This document shows positions 42,535 through 52,076 of a DNA stretch of 64,000 nucleotides, one piece after another. The notes beneath the pieces are model-generated. The model was not told the origin of the DNA. It was given only the letters and a program-made list of their open reading frames with translations, and did no database searches. Position numbers and translations under genes: made by a program. This DNA comes from Marinobacter bryozoorum (lineage in GTDB: Bacteria; Pseudomonadota; Gammaproteobacteria; Pseudomonadales; Oleiphilaceae): the NCBI RefSeq assembly GCF_023156245.1, contig NZ_JAKZAH010000002.1, positions 172,563 through 236,562 on the forward strand, read 5' to 3'. How positions within the stretch are numbered: the first letter of the stretch is position 1; every line of letters starts with the position of its first letter.

Positions 42535-45021
42535 ATGCGTTCCCTCTACAGCCTCTATAATCGGCTGATTCTCAACCACCCCTGGCGGGTGCTGATCCTG
42601 TTTGCCATTGTGCTGGTCATCGCCAGCCTGAAACTGCACCAGTTCCGCCTGGACGCCTCCGCCGAATCCCTGGTGCTGGAGAATGACACCGCCCTGGAAG
42701 ACTACCGCACGGTCAGCCAGCGCTTTGAAGCGTCCGATGATTTCCTGGTGGTGACCTACAAGCCGGACCGTGACCTGTTCAGCCAGCCGGCCATTGATAC
42801 CTTGCGCAACCTGCGGGACGACCTGGCCGCCCTGGAGCCGGTGGGCTCCACCAACAGCATTCTCAACGTTCCCCTGCTCCACAGCCCTGAGCTGAGCACC
42901 GACACAGTGGACGAAGAGCTGCTGACGCTGGACCAGGACGACGTTCCACTGGACCAGGCCAGGGAATCCCTGCTCTCGAATCCGCTCTACCCCAACATGC
43001 TGATCAGCGAGGATGCCAGTACCACGGCAATCCAGGTCAACCTGCCAACACCCGACCGTTACTTCGAGCTGGTGGGCCTTCGCAATGACCTGCGGGAGCA
43101 GGCCCGGAATGGCGAGCTGGACGCACAGCAAAGGCAAACGCTGGAACAGGTCTCTGAGCAGTTCCGGCAACTGGCGGCCGAACTGGAAGCCGAGCGTGAA
43201 CAGACCATTACCGACACCCGTGCCATCCTCGACCGTTACCGGGACAACGCCGAGATTCACCTGGGCGGCGTGCCCATGATCGCCTCGGACATGATCCGCT
43301 TTATCGAAAGCGACCTGTCCACCTTCGGCGTGGGAGTCCTGATTTTCCTGCTTCTGACCCTGGTAGTGATCTTCCGCCGCTGGCAGTGGGTCGTGGTACC
43401 CATCCTGTGCTGCGGGTTCACGGTATGGCTGGTGGCCGGTTACCTGGGCTGGGTGCAATGGCCGGTGACGGTGATCTCGTCCAACTTTATCTCCCTGCTC
43501 CTGATCATGACCCTGTCACTGACCATCCACCTGATGGTGAGATACCGGGAGCACCAGCAGTCCAACCCGGAGGATGAGCACCAGCAGCACCTTCGGGACA
43601 CGCTCTCAACCATGGTGAAGCCCTGTTTCTACATGGCCCTGACCACCATGGTGGCCTTTGGCTCGCTGACCTTCTCCGGCATCCGCCCGGTGATCGACTT
43701 TGGCTGGATGATGACCCTGGGCCTGGCACTGGCCTTTGCGATCAGCTTCCTGGTGTTCCCGGTACTGGTCGCCCTGCTACCCGAGCCGGCGGTACGTCAG
43801 GGCCGCCCGGGCAGCCTGCCGCTGACCGACACCTTTGCGCGCATTGCCGAACGCTTCGGCGGTACGGTGCTCACGGGCTCGGTGGTGCTGGCAGTGCTGT
43901 GCATAGTGGGCATGGGCCGTCTGTCGGTGGAAAACAGCTTTATCGACTATTTCAAGTCCGACACCGAGATCCACCAGGGCATGGTGGTGATTGACCAGAA
44001 GCTCGGCGGCACCACGCCCCTGGATATCATCATCACTGACCTGGAACGGCCTGAGGATACCGAAAGCGATCCCTTCGCCAGTGACTGCGACCCGTTCGTG
44101 GAGGACTGCGAAGAGGGTGACCTGCGGGACACCTGGTTCACCTGGCAGAAACTGGATCGCCTGGAGCAGGTCCATGACTACCTGGCCGGCCTGCCGGAAA
44201 CCGGCAAGGTACTATCCATCACCACCACCTTGCGCCTGCTCGCCGAGATCAATGGCGGTGAACCCCTGGATGCCATGGAAGTAGCCTTCGTGCCGGCCAT
44301 GCTGCCTGAAGACCTGGCCCCTATCCTGCTCACCCCCTATATCAATGAGGAGCACCACCAGGCACGGATCAATATCCGCCTGATCGACTCCCTGCCGGAC
44401 CTCAGAAGGGATGAATTGCTGGCCGAGATCCGCAACCACCTGACCGGTGAGCTGGGCTTTGAAGATAATCAGTTACTGTTCACCGGCATGACGGTGATGT
44501 ACAACAACATGCTCCAGAGCCTGTTCGACTCCCAGATTCGCACCCTGGGCATCGTGTTCCTGGCCATCGCGGTCATGTTCGTGGTGCTGTTCCGCTCGCT
44601 GAAACTGGCGCTAATCGGCATTGCCCCCAACCTGCTGGCAGCGGGTTCCGTGCTGGGCCTGATGGGCTGGCTGGGTATTCCGCTGGACATGATGACCATC
44701 ACCGTGGCCGCCATCACCGTGGGGATTGCCGTAGATGACACCATCCACTACATCCACCGCTTCGGAGTGGAGTTCGAAAAAGACCGGGACTACGTCGCCA
44801 CCATGCACCGGTGCCACCAGAGTATCGGCCGGGCCATGTCCTATACGACCCTGACCATCATTATCGGCTTCTCGATCCTGGTGCTGTCCAACTTCCTGCC
44901 CACCATATACTTTGGCCTGTTCACCGGCTTTGCCATGTTCATGGCACTGATGGGCGCACTGATGTTGCTGCCGCGACTGATCCTGCTGGTGAAGCCGTTC
45001 GGTCCGTCTGCCAGTAACTGA
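42535..45021 (+). CDS. RND-superfamily (MMPL-type) exporter
   Basis: 828 residues with two blocks, each of one helix, a large periplasmic loop and five helices (helices near 17-38, 260-430; and 455, 675-820). The conserved T-V-G-I-A-V-D-D-T-I-H-Y segment at about 730 is typical of the family that exports lipids or hopanoids. An acidic C-D-P-F-V-E-D-C-E-E loop near 525 with two Cys could form a disulfide. Single gene without periplasmic adaptor. Substrate unknown. Start 42535 chosen over an upstream in-frame ATG at 42487. Confidence 0.8.
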   Translation: MRSLYSLYNRLILNHPWRVLILFAIVLVIASLKLHQFRLDASAESLVLENDTALEDYRTVSQRFEASDDFLVVTYKPDRDLFSQPAIDTLRNLRDDLAALEPVGSTNSILNVPLLHSPELSTDTVDEELLTLDQDDVPLDQARESLLSNPLYPNMLISEDASTTAIQVNLPTPDRYFELVGLRNDLREQARNGELDAQQRQTLEQVSEQFRQLAAELEAEREQTITDTRAILDRYRDNAEIHLGGVPMIASDMIRFIESDLSTFGVGVLIFLLLTLVVIFRRWQWVVVPILCCGFTVWLVAGYLGWVQWPVTVISSNFISLLLIMTLSLTIHLMVRYREHQQSNPEDEHQQHLRDTLSTMVKPCFYMALTTMVAFGSLTFSGIRPVIDFGWMMTLGLALAFAISFLVFPVLVALLPEPAVRQGRPGSLPLTDTFARIAERFGGTVLTGSVVLAVLCIVGMGRLSVENSFIDYFKSDTEIHQGMVVIDQKLGGTTPLDIIITDLERPEDTESDPFASDCDPFVEDCEEGDLRDTWFTWQKLDRLEQVHDYLAGLPETGKVLSITTTLRLLAEINGGEPLDAMEVAFVPAMLPEDLAPILLTPYINEEHHQARINIRLIDSLPDLRRDELLAEIRNHLTGELGFEDNQLLFTGMTVMYNNMLQSLFDSQIRTLGIVFLAIAVMFVVLFRSLKLALIGIAPNLLAAGSVLGLMGWLGIPLDMMTITVAAITVGIAVDDTIHYIHRFGVEFEKDRDYVATMHRCHQSIGRAMSYTTLTIIIGFSILVLSNFLPTIYFGLFTGFAMFMALMGALMLLPRLILLVKPFGPSASN

Positions 45022-45031
45022 CAGGTATTAA

Positions 45032-45065
45032 AAAACCCCGGGCACCGCACGGTACCCGGGGTTTT
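45032..45065. terminator. Bidirectional terminator, RND exporter and BCCT genes
   Basis: AAAACCCCGGG paired with CCCGGGGTTTT around a short loop, with A and T tracts for both convergent genes. Confidence 0.88.
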
Positions 45066-45085
45066 CTGTTTCAGGTTACTTTCTG

Positions 45086-47170
45086 TCAGCTGGTACTCGG
45101 CTTGCCCTCCGGGGGCGGTGTATCGCCATTCTCCGTGTCCAGCATTTCGTCATGTTCGGCCATATCCCATGGCAGCTTGCCAGGCGAGATGTGGAGGAAG
45201 TGCAGGTAGTTCTCGAACTGATCGAGGATATCCTTGATCAGGTCGTCCTCCGTATAACCGAATACATCGTAGGAACGGCCGCCGCGACGCAGGAACACCT
45301 CCGCCCGATAGAACACCTCGGGCTGGTCCGGGTCCCGCTTGAGCTCGGCATAGACGAAGCCGGGCATGGGGTGCTCGGTGAGGCGGATATCGTACACAAA
45401 GTCCACATGGCCTTCCCGGTGTACCTGCAGGTGAGAACGCACATTGGCCTCGTCATAGGTGGCGGTTGCTTCCCAGCCCCGTTCCCGCATCTCGGCCTCA
45501 ACCTCACGCATGGCGCCCATCACCTTGTCCCGGATAAAGCCGGTAACTTCCTGCTCGCCCGGAAAGTCCATGATCCCGGCCAGGCGGTGCCGCCACTGGG
45601 AGCCTGTCATATGACGATTGGTGGCCATGTGCGCCATCAGGCTGGTTTCCCGGTGCCCCTCGATAACCAGGGCCCGCCACATGCCGACCATGGCAATCAA
45701 CATGATGATGGCAAACGGCAGCGCGCTGGCGATGGTCATTGTCTGCAAGGCATTGAGGCCACCGGCCAGCAACAGGGCCGATGCCACCACACCTTCGAGC
45801 ACTGCCCAGAACACCCGCTGCCAGGCCGGGGTCTGCAGCGCACCACCGGATGCCAGGGAGTCAATCACCAGCGAGCCCGAGTCAGATGAGGTCACAAAGA
45901 AGGTAATGATCAGGAAGACCGTCACCAGCGAGATAAAGAAGGACCAGGGCAGCTGGTCAAACAGCTTGAACAGGGCCACGGCATGGTCATTCTGTACATC
46001 AGCGATCAGCGTGGTCACGCCCTCATTCATGATCAGGTTCAGTGCGGTGTCGCCAAAAATGGAGAACCACAAAAAGGTGAACAGGGACGGCACCAGCATA
46101 ACGCCGACCACGAACTCACGGATGGTGCGACCGCGACTGATCTTGGCAATAAACAGCCCCACAAAGGGTGCCCATGCAATGGTCCAGCCGAAGATAAACA
46201 GGGTCCAGTTGCCGATCCAGTCACTGCGGGTATAGGCCTGCAGGTTAAAGGTCCGCTCAACGATACCGCTCAGGTAGCTGCCGGTATTCTGCAAGAAGGT
46301 TTCCAGGATCAGGATGGATGGCCCGACGATGAACACAAAGGTCATCAACAGAACCGCCAGAACCATATTCAGGATCGACAGGTTCTTCACGCCCTTGTCG
46401 AGACCGGCAACCACGGACACGGTAGCCGCAGCCGTAATCACCGCAATGGCGATAATCTGCACCGTGGTATTGACGGGAACATCTTCCCAGAGGTAATTGA
46501 TGCCCGCATTGATCTGGGCCACCGACAAACCGAGGGTGGTGGCAATGCCAAACATGGTGCCGAGGATGGCGAACACATCCACGACGTGCCCCACCGGACC
46601 GTAGATTTTCTCGCCGATCAACGGATAGAGCGCCGAGCGAATGGACAGCGGCAACCCGTGCCGGAACGCAAAATAGGCCAGCACCAGTCCGACCAGGCCG
46701 TAGATGGCCCAGATATGGAAGCCCCAGTGGAAGAACGCAATCTGCATCGCCTGCTTGGCGGCATCGACCGTTTCCGCTGCACCGGCGGGTGGCGAGGCGT
46801 AGTGCAGTACCGGCTCGGCCACACCGAAGAACAGCAACGCGATGCCGTAACCGGCTGAGAACAGCATGGCGAACCACGCCGGAAAGCTGTACTGGGCTTC
46901 GGCGTGATCTGGCCCCAGCTTGATGTTGCCCCAGCGAGACGCAGCCACTGCAACAATGAACACCAGGAAAATCGCCACCGACAGCATATAGAACCAGCCG
47001 AAGGTATCGGTAATCCATGCCAGCACCGAGGCAAAGACCTCACCCGCCAGCTCAGGGTTCGAAATCGTCCCCACGACCAGCAGCAAGGACACAACTACCG
47101 CCGGAATGAACACCGGCGCAAGGATGGTCGACTGAAAGCCTTTTTTTTCTGCAATCATAATCAGGTCCAT
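45086..47170 (-). CDS. BCCT-family osmolyte transporter (BetT-like)
   Basis: 694 residues. About twelve transmembrane helices and the BCCT motif F-F-H-W-G-F-H-I-W-A-I-Y with neighbouring G-F-A-E-P-like V-A-E-P identify a choline/betaine-type secondary transporter. The long soluble C-terminal tail (about 520-694, from M-T-G-S-Q-W-R-H-R) is that of BetT-like, osmotically controlled members. It fits a salt-adapted host. No bet genes adjoin. Start uncertain: ATG 47170 or 47158. Confidence 0.85.
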   Translation of the reverse strand: MDLIMIAEKKGFQSTILAPVFIPAVVVSLLLVVGTISNPELAGEVFASVLAWITDTFGWFYMLSVAIFLVFIVAVAASRWGNIKLGPDHAEAQYSFPAWFAMLFSAGYGIALLFFGVAEPVLHYASPPAGAAETVDAAKQAMQIAFFHWGFHIWAIYGLVGLVLAYFAFRHGLPLSIRSALYPLIGEKIYGPVGHVVDVFAILGTMFGIATTLGLSVAQINAGINYLWEDVPVNTTVQIIAIAVITAAATVSVVAGLDKGVKNLSILNMVLAVLLMTFVFIVGPSILILETFLQNTGSYLSGIVERTFNLQAYTRSDWIGNWTLFIFGWTIAWAPFVGLFIAKISRGRTIREFVVGVMLVPSLFTFLWFSIFGDTALNLIMNEGVTTLIADVQNDHAVALFKLFDQLPWSFFISLVTVFLIITFFVTSSDSGSLVIDSLASGGALQTPAWQRVFWAVLEGVVASALLLAGGLNALQTMTIASALPFAIIMLIAMVGMWRALVIEGHRETSLMAHMATNRHMTGSQWRHRLAGIMDFPGEQEVTGFIRDKVMGAMREVEAEMRERGWEATATYDEANVRSHLQVHREGHVDFVYDIRLTEHPMPGFVYAELKRDPDQPEVFYRAEVFLRRGGRSYDVFGYTEDDLIKDILDQFENYLHFLHISPGKLPWDMAEHDEMLDTENGDTPPPEGKPSTS

Positions 47171-47295
47171 GGTTAGGCAACGAGCCAGGGCCTGGACTGC
47201 AGGTCCTGGCAAGGCCCGGTTCTCGAAAACTTACCGACATAACTATAGATCAGGCTACGCGTTGTGGATCACCTGATTTAATAACAGGCAACAAA

Positions 47296-47330
47296 AAAGC
47301 CGCATTCACCCTGACCGGGAATGCGGCTTT
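47296..47330 (-). terminator. Terminator after the Q/M-rich protein gene
   Basis: Perfect 12-bp stem AAAGCCGCATTC/GAATGCGGCTTT with an 11-base loop; read leftward it ends in a T6 tract (AAAAAA on the plus strand). Confidence 0.85.
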
Positions 47331-47374
47331 CCGTGCGGCCAACGCCGCCCTCGGCGGCGCGGTTAGCAGCGAGT

Positions 47375-47833
47375 TTACTGCATTTGCTGTTGCTGCTGCA
47401 TCTGGCGCTGTTGCATCTGCTGCTGCATCTGGCGTTGTTGCTGCTGCATTTGACGCATACGCTCTTCCAAGGTGTTGCGCTGCTCATCGGTAAATACGCT
47501 GTCGATGCGGGCCTGCATCAGGGTGGAGATGGCAGTCATCTCGCCGTTGAGCTCACCCAGGCGAGCGGCATCGTCGCGGATCGCGCCTTCGTCATAGTCC
47601 GGGCCAATCTGCTCCTGCAGTTGCTGCTGTACTTCAGTCGCCTCGGCCTGGAGCTCCTGCAGCTCGCCCTGGGCTTCCTGCATGATCGCGCGGATGTCCG
47701 CCTCCTGATCCTCACTCAGGCCGACCAGCTCGGCAATCTGTGAAACCTGGTCCGGCTGCTGTTGCTGGGCCATGGCGAAACCGGCAAAGGTCATGGCAAT
47801 CAGTGCGAGCGCGAAATTGCGAATAAGGGTCAT
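47375..47833 (-). CDS. Periplasmic Spy/LTXXQ-like protein with Gln/Met-rich tail
   Basis: 152 residues. Signal peptide (MTLIRNFALALIAMTFAGFA) then helical repeats with Spy-like V-F-T-D-E-Q-R. The last 30 residues consist almost only of Q, M and R in repeated Q-M-Q-Q-Q units, from CTG/TTG/CAT-rich DNA at about 47378-47460. Spy-like proteins are envelope chaperones or metal-stress proteins; a Met-rich tail could bind copper. Start 47833 follows CGGAGA. Confidence 0.65.
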   Translation of the reverse strand: MTLIRNFALALIAMTFAGFAMAQQQQPDQVSQIAELVGLSEDQEADIRAIMQEAQGELQELQAEATEVQQQLQEQIGPDYDEGAIRDDAARLGELNGEMTAISTLMQARIDSVFTDEQRNTLEERMRQMQQQQRQMQQQMQQRQMQQQQQMQ

Positions 47834-48081
47834 GTAAATCTCCGTGGTAATATGAATCAATCATTACTGAATTGCATCGGAACACGCTCACCCTAAAGAA
47901 ATCAACCGGCAAATTCATCCGTCAAATGACGCATAGAACGACACATAAACCGGAAAACCCTCGTCACACTGCGTCAGCAGCGGCTCTGCGGTGAATGTGA
48001 AAAATTCTTTATTCCCCGCCATAATGGCGCGCTGGCACACTATCATCCCGGCAACCCCCGGCCCGGCAGGAGTTCCAAACC
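47834..48081. other. Divergent intergenic region
   Basis: About 248 bp separating the leftward Q/M-rich gene from the rightward GTPase gene. It must hold both promoters; I see no clear operator or RNA gene. Confidence 0.3.
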
Positions 48082-49011
48082 ATGGCGATCAACTGGTTTC
48101 CAGGCCATATGCACAAGGCCCGCAAGGAGATCAAGCAGGTCATGCCGCAAATGGACCTGATTATCGAGGTCCTGGATGCCCGCATTCCGTTCAGCAGTGA
48201 AAACCCCATGGTGCCAGCACTGAGGGGAGACACACCGGTCATCAAGGTGCTCAACAAGCGGGACCTGGCAGACCCGGACGTCACTGCACAGTGGCAGCAC
48301 TGGCTTGAGAGGGAAAAGGGCATCCGTGCGGTCACCCTGACTCACAATCACCGTAACGAAGCACTGGACATTCTGCGCCTGGCCCAGGAGATGGTACCGG
48401 ATTCCATTCGCGACACCCGGGCCCTACGCATCATGATCCTGGGCATCCCCAACGTGGGCAAGTCTACCCTGATCAATACCCTTGCCGGGCGTCCGGTGGC
48501 GAAAACCGGGAACGAACCGGCGGTCACCCGGGCCCAGCAGGCCATCAAGCTGCCGGATAATATCCTGTTGTATGATACGCCCGGCTTTCTGTGGCCCAAG
48601 CTGACCCCGGAAGAGTGCGGCTACCGGCTGGCTGTAACCGGGGCCATCCGGGCAGCCGTTATCGAGTTCGAGGATGTGGCTCTGTTCGCAGCAGACTACC
48701 TGCTGCAAGCCTACCCTGACCGGGTTTGTGAGCGCTATGGCCTCGAGAGCAAGCCTGCCGATGGCCTCGCCCTGATGGATGCCATCGCAGCGAAGCGCCG
48801 TTTTTTCGCCCGCGGAGGCATCCCGGACCTGCACAAGGTTTCTGAAATACTGCTGAACGAATTGAGGGCTGGCACCCTGGGGGCCGTTTCACTGGAGACA
48901 CCGGCCATGGTTGAAGCCGAGCAGGCCCGCGAGGCGGCCCGCCTGGAGCAGGAGCAGGCCCAGGAGCCGGGGCGCAAGAAAAAAGGCAGGCGCAGGAACG
49001 GCAACACCTGA
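48082..49011 (+). CDS. Ribosome biogenesis GTPase, RbgA/YlqF-like
   Basis: 309 residues. A circularly permuted GTPase: the G4 motif N-K-R-D (about 56) comes before G1 G-I-P-N-V-G-K-S-T (about 120) and G3 D-T-P-G (about 165). This order defines the YlqF/RbgA family acting in large-subunit assembly. The C-terminus is a basic, Lys/Arg-rich tail. ATG 48082 follows CAGGAG. Confidence 0.88.
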   Translation: MAINWFPGHMHKARKEIKQVMPQMDLIIEVLDARIPFSSENPMVPALRGDTPVIKVLNKRDLADPDVTAQWQHWLEREKGIRAVTLTHNHRNEALDILRLAQEMVPDSIRDTRALRIMILGIPNVGKSTLINTLAGRPVAKTGNEPAVTRAQQAIKLPDNILLYDTPGFLWPKLTPEECGYRLAVTGAIRAAVIEFEDVALFAADYLLQAYPDRVCERYGLESKPADGLALMDAIAAKRRFFARGGIPDLHKVSEILLNELRAGTLGAVSLETPAMVEAEQAREAARLEQEQAQEPGRKKKGRRRNGNT

Positions 49012-49154
49012 CGAAGGTCAAATATCAATCCTTCGCCATATTACCTAAACTTCGCACCAAATCTGAACAGGCGGGTTTGAGCAGTACCCGCCGGGAATGA
49101 ACAGCAGGGCGACGCTTCCATACCCGGAAGCCGCCCGATATCAAGGAGAACCAT

Positions 49155-50366
49155 ATGAGACGGGTTGTGGTAACCGGCATGGGCATTGTGTCCTGCCTTG
49201 GCAACTCCACCGACGAAGTCACCGCCAGCCTCCAGCAGGGCAAGTCCGGCATCCGCTTCAACGAAACCTACAAGGAGCTGGGTTTCCGCAGCCAGATCTG
49301 TGGCATGGTCGACGTGGATACGTCCGTTATCGATCGCAAGATTCGCCGGTTTATGGGCGAATCAGCCATGTACGCCTACCTGTCCATGGAGCAGGCCATC
49401 GCTGATTCCGGCCTGACGCCGGAGATGGTCTCCAATGACCGCACCGGCCTGATCGCCGGCTCTGGTGGCGCTTCCTGCTCCAACCAGGTGGAAGCGGTCG
49501 ACATCATGCGGGAAAAAGGCGTTAAACGCATTGGAGCCTTCATGGTTCCCCGTATTATGACCTCTACCGTGTCAGCCTGCCTGGCCACCGCCTACAAGAT
49601 TCGTGGCGTTAACTACTCCATGTCATCCGCCTGTGCCACCAGCGCCCACTGTATTGGCCACGCCATGGAACAGATCCAGAACGGCAAACAGGACATCGTG
49701 TTCGCCGGTGGCGGCGAGGAAGAGGACTGGAGCCTGACCATGCTGTTCGACGCCATGGGCGCGCTCTCCTTTAAATACAACGACACGCCGGAAGCGGCCT
49801 CCCGCCCCTTCGACAGCGGGCGAGATGGCTTTGTCATCGCCGGCGGTGGCGGCATGCTGGTGCTTGAGGAGCTGGAGCACGCCCGCAAGCGGGGCGCCAA
49901 CATCATTGCCGAACTGACCGGCTATGGCGCCACCTCCGACGGCTATGACATGGTGGCACCGTCCGGCGAAGGCGCTGCCCGCTGCATGCACCAGGCGATG
50001 GCAACGGTTGATGGCGATATTGACTACATCAACGCCCATGGCACCAGCACGCCGGTAGGCGACGTGGCTGAAATGCAAGCCGTGCGCAACGTGTTTGGCG
50101 ACAAGGTTCCGACAATCTCGTCCACCAAGTCCCTGACCGGCCACTCCCTGGGCGCCACCGGCGTACAGGAAGCCATCTACTCACTGTTGATGCTGCAGAA
50201 GGGCTTTGTGGCGGGCACCGCCAACCTGGAGAATCCGGATGAGGAACTGGCAGGCATGCCCATCGTCGGCCCGGCATCGCAGCAAGCCGAACTGAACCAT
50301 GTGATGTCCAACAGCTTTGGTTTCGGGGGCACCAACGCGTCCCTCATTTTCAGCCGCCTGGACTGA
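49155..50366 (+). CDS. fabB: Beta-ketoacyl-ACP synthase I
   Basis: 403 residues (E. coli FabB 406). It elongates fatty acids, including unsaturated chains. The catalytic Cys is C160 in M-S-S-A-C-A-T-S, with His in N-A-H-G-T-S-T and in T-G-H-S-L-G-A-T-G. The SMSSACATS motif and overall length favour FabB over FabF. FabA, its usual partner, is not adjacent. ATG 49155 follows AAGGAGAA. Confidence 0.92.
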   Translation: MRRVVVTGMGIVSCLGNSTDEVTASLQQGKSGIRFNETYKELGFRSQICGMVDVDTSVIDRKIRRFMGESAMYAYLSMEQAIADSGLTPEMVSNDRTGLIAGSGGASCSNQVEAVDIMREKGVKRIGAFMVPRIMTSTVSACLATAYKIRGVNYSMSSACATSAHCIGHAMEQIQNGKQDIVFAGGGEEEDWSLTMLFDAMGALSFKYNDTPEAASRPFDSGRDGFVIAGGGGMLVLEELEHARKRGANIIAELTGYGATSDGYDMVAPSGEGAARCMHQAMATVDGDIDYINAHGTSTPVGDVAEMQAVRNVFGDKVPTISSTKSLTGHSLGATGVQEAIYSLLMLQKGFVAGTANLENPDEELAGMPIVGPASQQAELNHVMSNSFGFGGTNASLIFSRLD

Positions 50367-50370
50367 ACGC

Positions 50371-50400
50371 CCGGCCCCCGCCTTAATGGCCGGGGGCCGG
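50371..50400 (+). terminator. Terminator after fabB
   Basis: Perfect 10-bp stem CCGGCCCCCG/CGGGGGCCGG with a 10-base loop, followed by ATTTCC. Strong stem, weak T tract. Confidence 0.65.
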
Positions 50401-50461
50401 ATTTCCGATTAAATAAGGGCGCTAACCATTGGCAAATGAGCTCGGGCGTATTATCGTGTGA

Positions 50462-50475
50462 TTGATATGAATCAA
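50462..50475. promoter_or_regulatory. Perfect FNR/Anr box in the anr leader
   Basis: TTGAT-ATGA-ATCAA is the exact FNR consensus. It ends 11 bp before the ATG of the FNR-type gene, so bound protein would block the ribosome-site region or a start near it, suggesting autorepression. Confidence 0.85.
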
Positions 50476-50486
50476 CCAGGGTTATC

Positions 50487-51230
50487 ATGAGTCAGTCCAT
50501 CCCCGTCAATCAGATGTCGTCGATTTCCAAGTCATCCTGCCAGCGCTGCAGCCTGAGCAACCTCTGCCTGCCGCTGGCACTGGACAGTACCGACATGAAC
50601 CGCCTGGACGAGGTGGTAAATCGTGACCGCATCTTTAACCGGGGTGAGCAGGTATTTACCCAGAGCACGCCCTTCCGCTCCTGTTATGCGGTGAAAAGCG
50701 GCGCCATCAAGACGTCCGTGATTACCGAATCGGGGGATGAGCAGATCACCGGCTTTTTCATGCCCGGTGAACTGGTGGGCCTGGACAGCATGAGTGACGA
50801 GATCCATGCCTCGACAGCCAAGGCACTGGAGCGCACCAGCGTCTGCGAAATTCCCGTGGAGCAGCTCGAGAACCTGGCCAACACCCTGCCCGGCCTGCAG
50901 CACCACATGTTCCACCTGATGAGCCAGGAAATCCGCAACAGCCATCAGCTGTCGGTGCTACTGAGCAAGAACACGGCGGAAGAGCGCATTGCCGCGCTGC
51001 TGCTTTCCCTGTCCAGCCGCTTCCAGCGCCGCAAGCTGTCACCGACCCACTTCAACCTGCCCATGGCCCGCAATGACATCGCCAACTTCCTGGGCCTGGC
51101 GGTAGAGACCGTCAGCCGGGTGTTCACCCGTTTCCAGAATCAGGGGCTGATCCGCGCCAAGGGGCGCGATATCGAGCTAGTCGACCTTGAGGCCCTTCAG
51201 ACCATGGCCCTGGGTAACGCCCAGCCCTGA
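50487..51230 (+). CDS. anr: FNR/Anr-type oxygen-responsive regulator
   Basis: 247 residues. The N-terminal C-Q-R-C-S-L-S-N-L-C and a later Cys (T-S-V-C-E-I) give the four ligands of the oxygen-labile 4Fe-4S cluster. The cNMP-like barrel and dimer helix follow. The recognition helix E-T-V-S-R-V-F has the Glu/Ser/Arg pattern that reads TTGAT. It switches genes on without oxygen. Its 3' end overlaps the convergent gene by 54 bp. Confidence 0.93.
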   Translation: MSQSIPVNQMSSISKSSCQRCSLSNLCLPLALDSTDMNRLDEVVNRDRIFNRGEQVFTQSTPFRSCYAVKSGAIKTSVITESGDEQITGFFMPGELVGLDSMSDEIHASTAKALERTSVCEIPVEQLENLANTLPGLQHHMFHLMSQEIRNSHQLSVLLSKNTAEERIAALLLSLSSRFQRRKLSPTHFNLPMARNDIANFLGLAVETVSRVFTRFQNQGLIRAKGRDIELVDLEALQTMALGNAQP

Positions 51231-52076
51231 CAGGGCAAGCTCGTCCTCAAGGGCAGCGCGCCAGGGCGACTGTTTGACGCCGAATGTGTTGCGGATCTTG
51301 GTGGATACCAGGGTGGCATTCTCCGGCTCGACAGCGGCCCACGCCGGCAGTTCGTCCACCACGTGCACTGCTCTCTCCCCACCTTTTCCATTGAGCTCAG
51401 GCATATCGGCCAGGGCAAGGCCGAGATCATACTGACTGACCTCCTCAGCGCCTGCGTACTGGTAGGTCCCCCAGACTTCCGCACCGCAGTCCAGCTGCAG
51501 CACCACCGCCCGCAGCACCCGCGCCAGGTCACTGGTGGTTACCGGTTGCCCGTGATGACGGCCAGACAGGCGTAACGGCTCTTTCGCCACCGCCGCCTGG
51601 TGCACCTTGCGGATAAACCGTTGCAGCCCCCACCCGGTGCGTACAAGGATATGCCGGGGTAACACGGTGCGCATGACCTGTTCGCATTCCCACTGCCAGA
51701 TACCCAGCTGGCCAATGGGATTGCCCGGGTTGGACGACAGGTAGGCGCTTTGCTTGCGACCGTCAAATACATAGGAGGTGGACAACTGCAACAGGATCAT
51801 GTCGTTGGCGGCGGCATGCTCCGCCAGGGCCATGGGCAACGAAAAGGCCTTGGTGCGGGCCAGCTCCGGGTCGGCCTCGGCGGCTTCCGGGTCCGTCAGC
51901 CACATGGCGTTGACGATGAGGTCGGTGGTGCGGGGCACCCATTGCTCCACGCCTGACAGATCAAGGTCTGACAGATCGCTGATCAGCAAGGGGGTCACGT
52001 CAAGGTGGGTGCTCCCCAACTGCTTCAGTAACAGCCGGGCCAGCACACCGTTGTCATGGACTACCAGAACATTCAC
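51177..52076 (-). CDS. RmlD-like sugar-nucleotide-binding (extended SDR) protein
   Basis: 299 residues, related to dTDP-4-dehydrorhamnose reductases (V-L-V-V-H-D-N-G near the N-terminus, STSYVFDGRKQ at about 97). The usual catalytic Tyr-x-x-x-Lys region reads G-Q-L-G-I-W-Q-W-E, so Tyr and Lys are absent. The protein may be a binding or regulatory relative and not a working reductase. It overlaps anr convergently and is followed upstream by alr with a four-base overlap, forming an alr-linked leftward operon. Confidence 0.65.
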   Translation of the reverse strand: MNVLVVHDNGVLARLLLKQLGSTHLDVTPLLISDLSDLDLSGVEQWVPRTTDLIVNAMWLTDPEAAEADPELARTKAFSLPMALAEHAAANDMILLQLSTSYVFDGRKQSAYLSSNPGNPIGQLGIWQWECEQVMRTVLPRHILVRTGWGLQRFIRKVHQAAVAKEPLRLSGRHHGQPVTTSDLARVLRAVVLQLDCGAEVWGTYQYAGAEEVSQYDLGLALADMPELNGKGGERAVHVVDELPAWAAVEPENATLVSTKIRNTFGVKQSPWRAALEDELALSGLGVTQGHGLKGLKVD

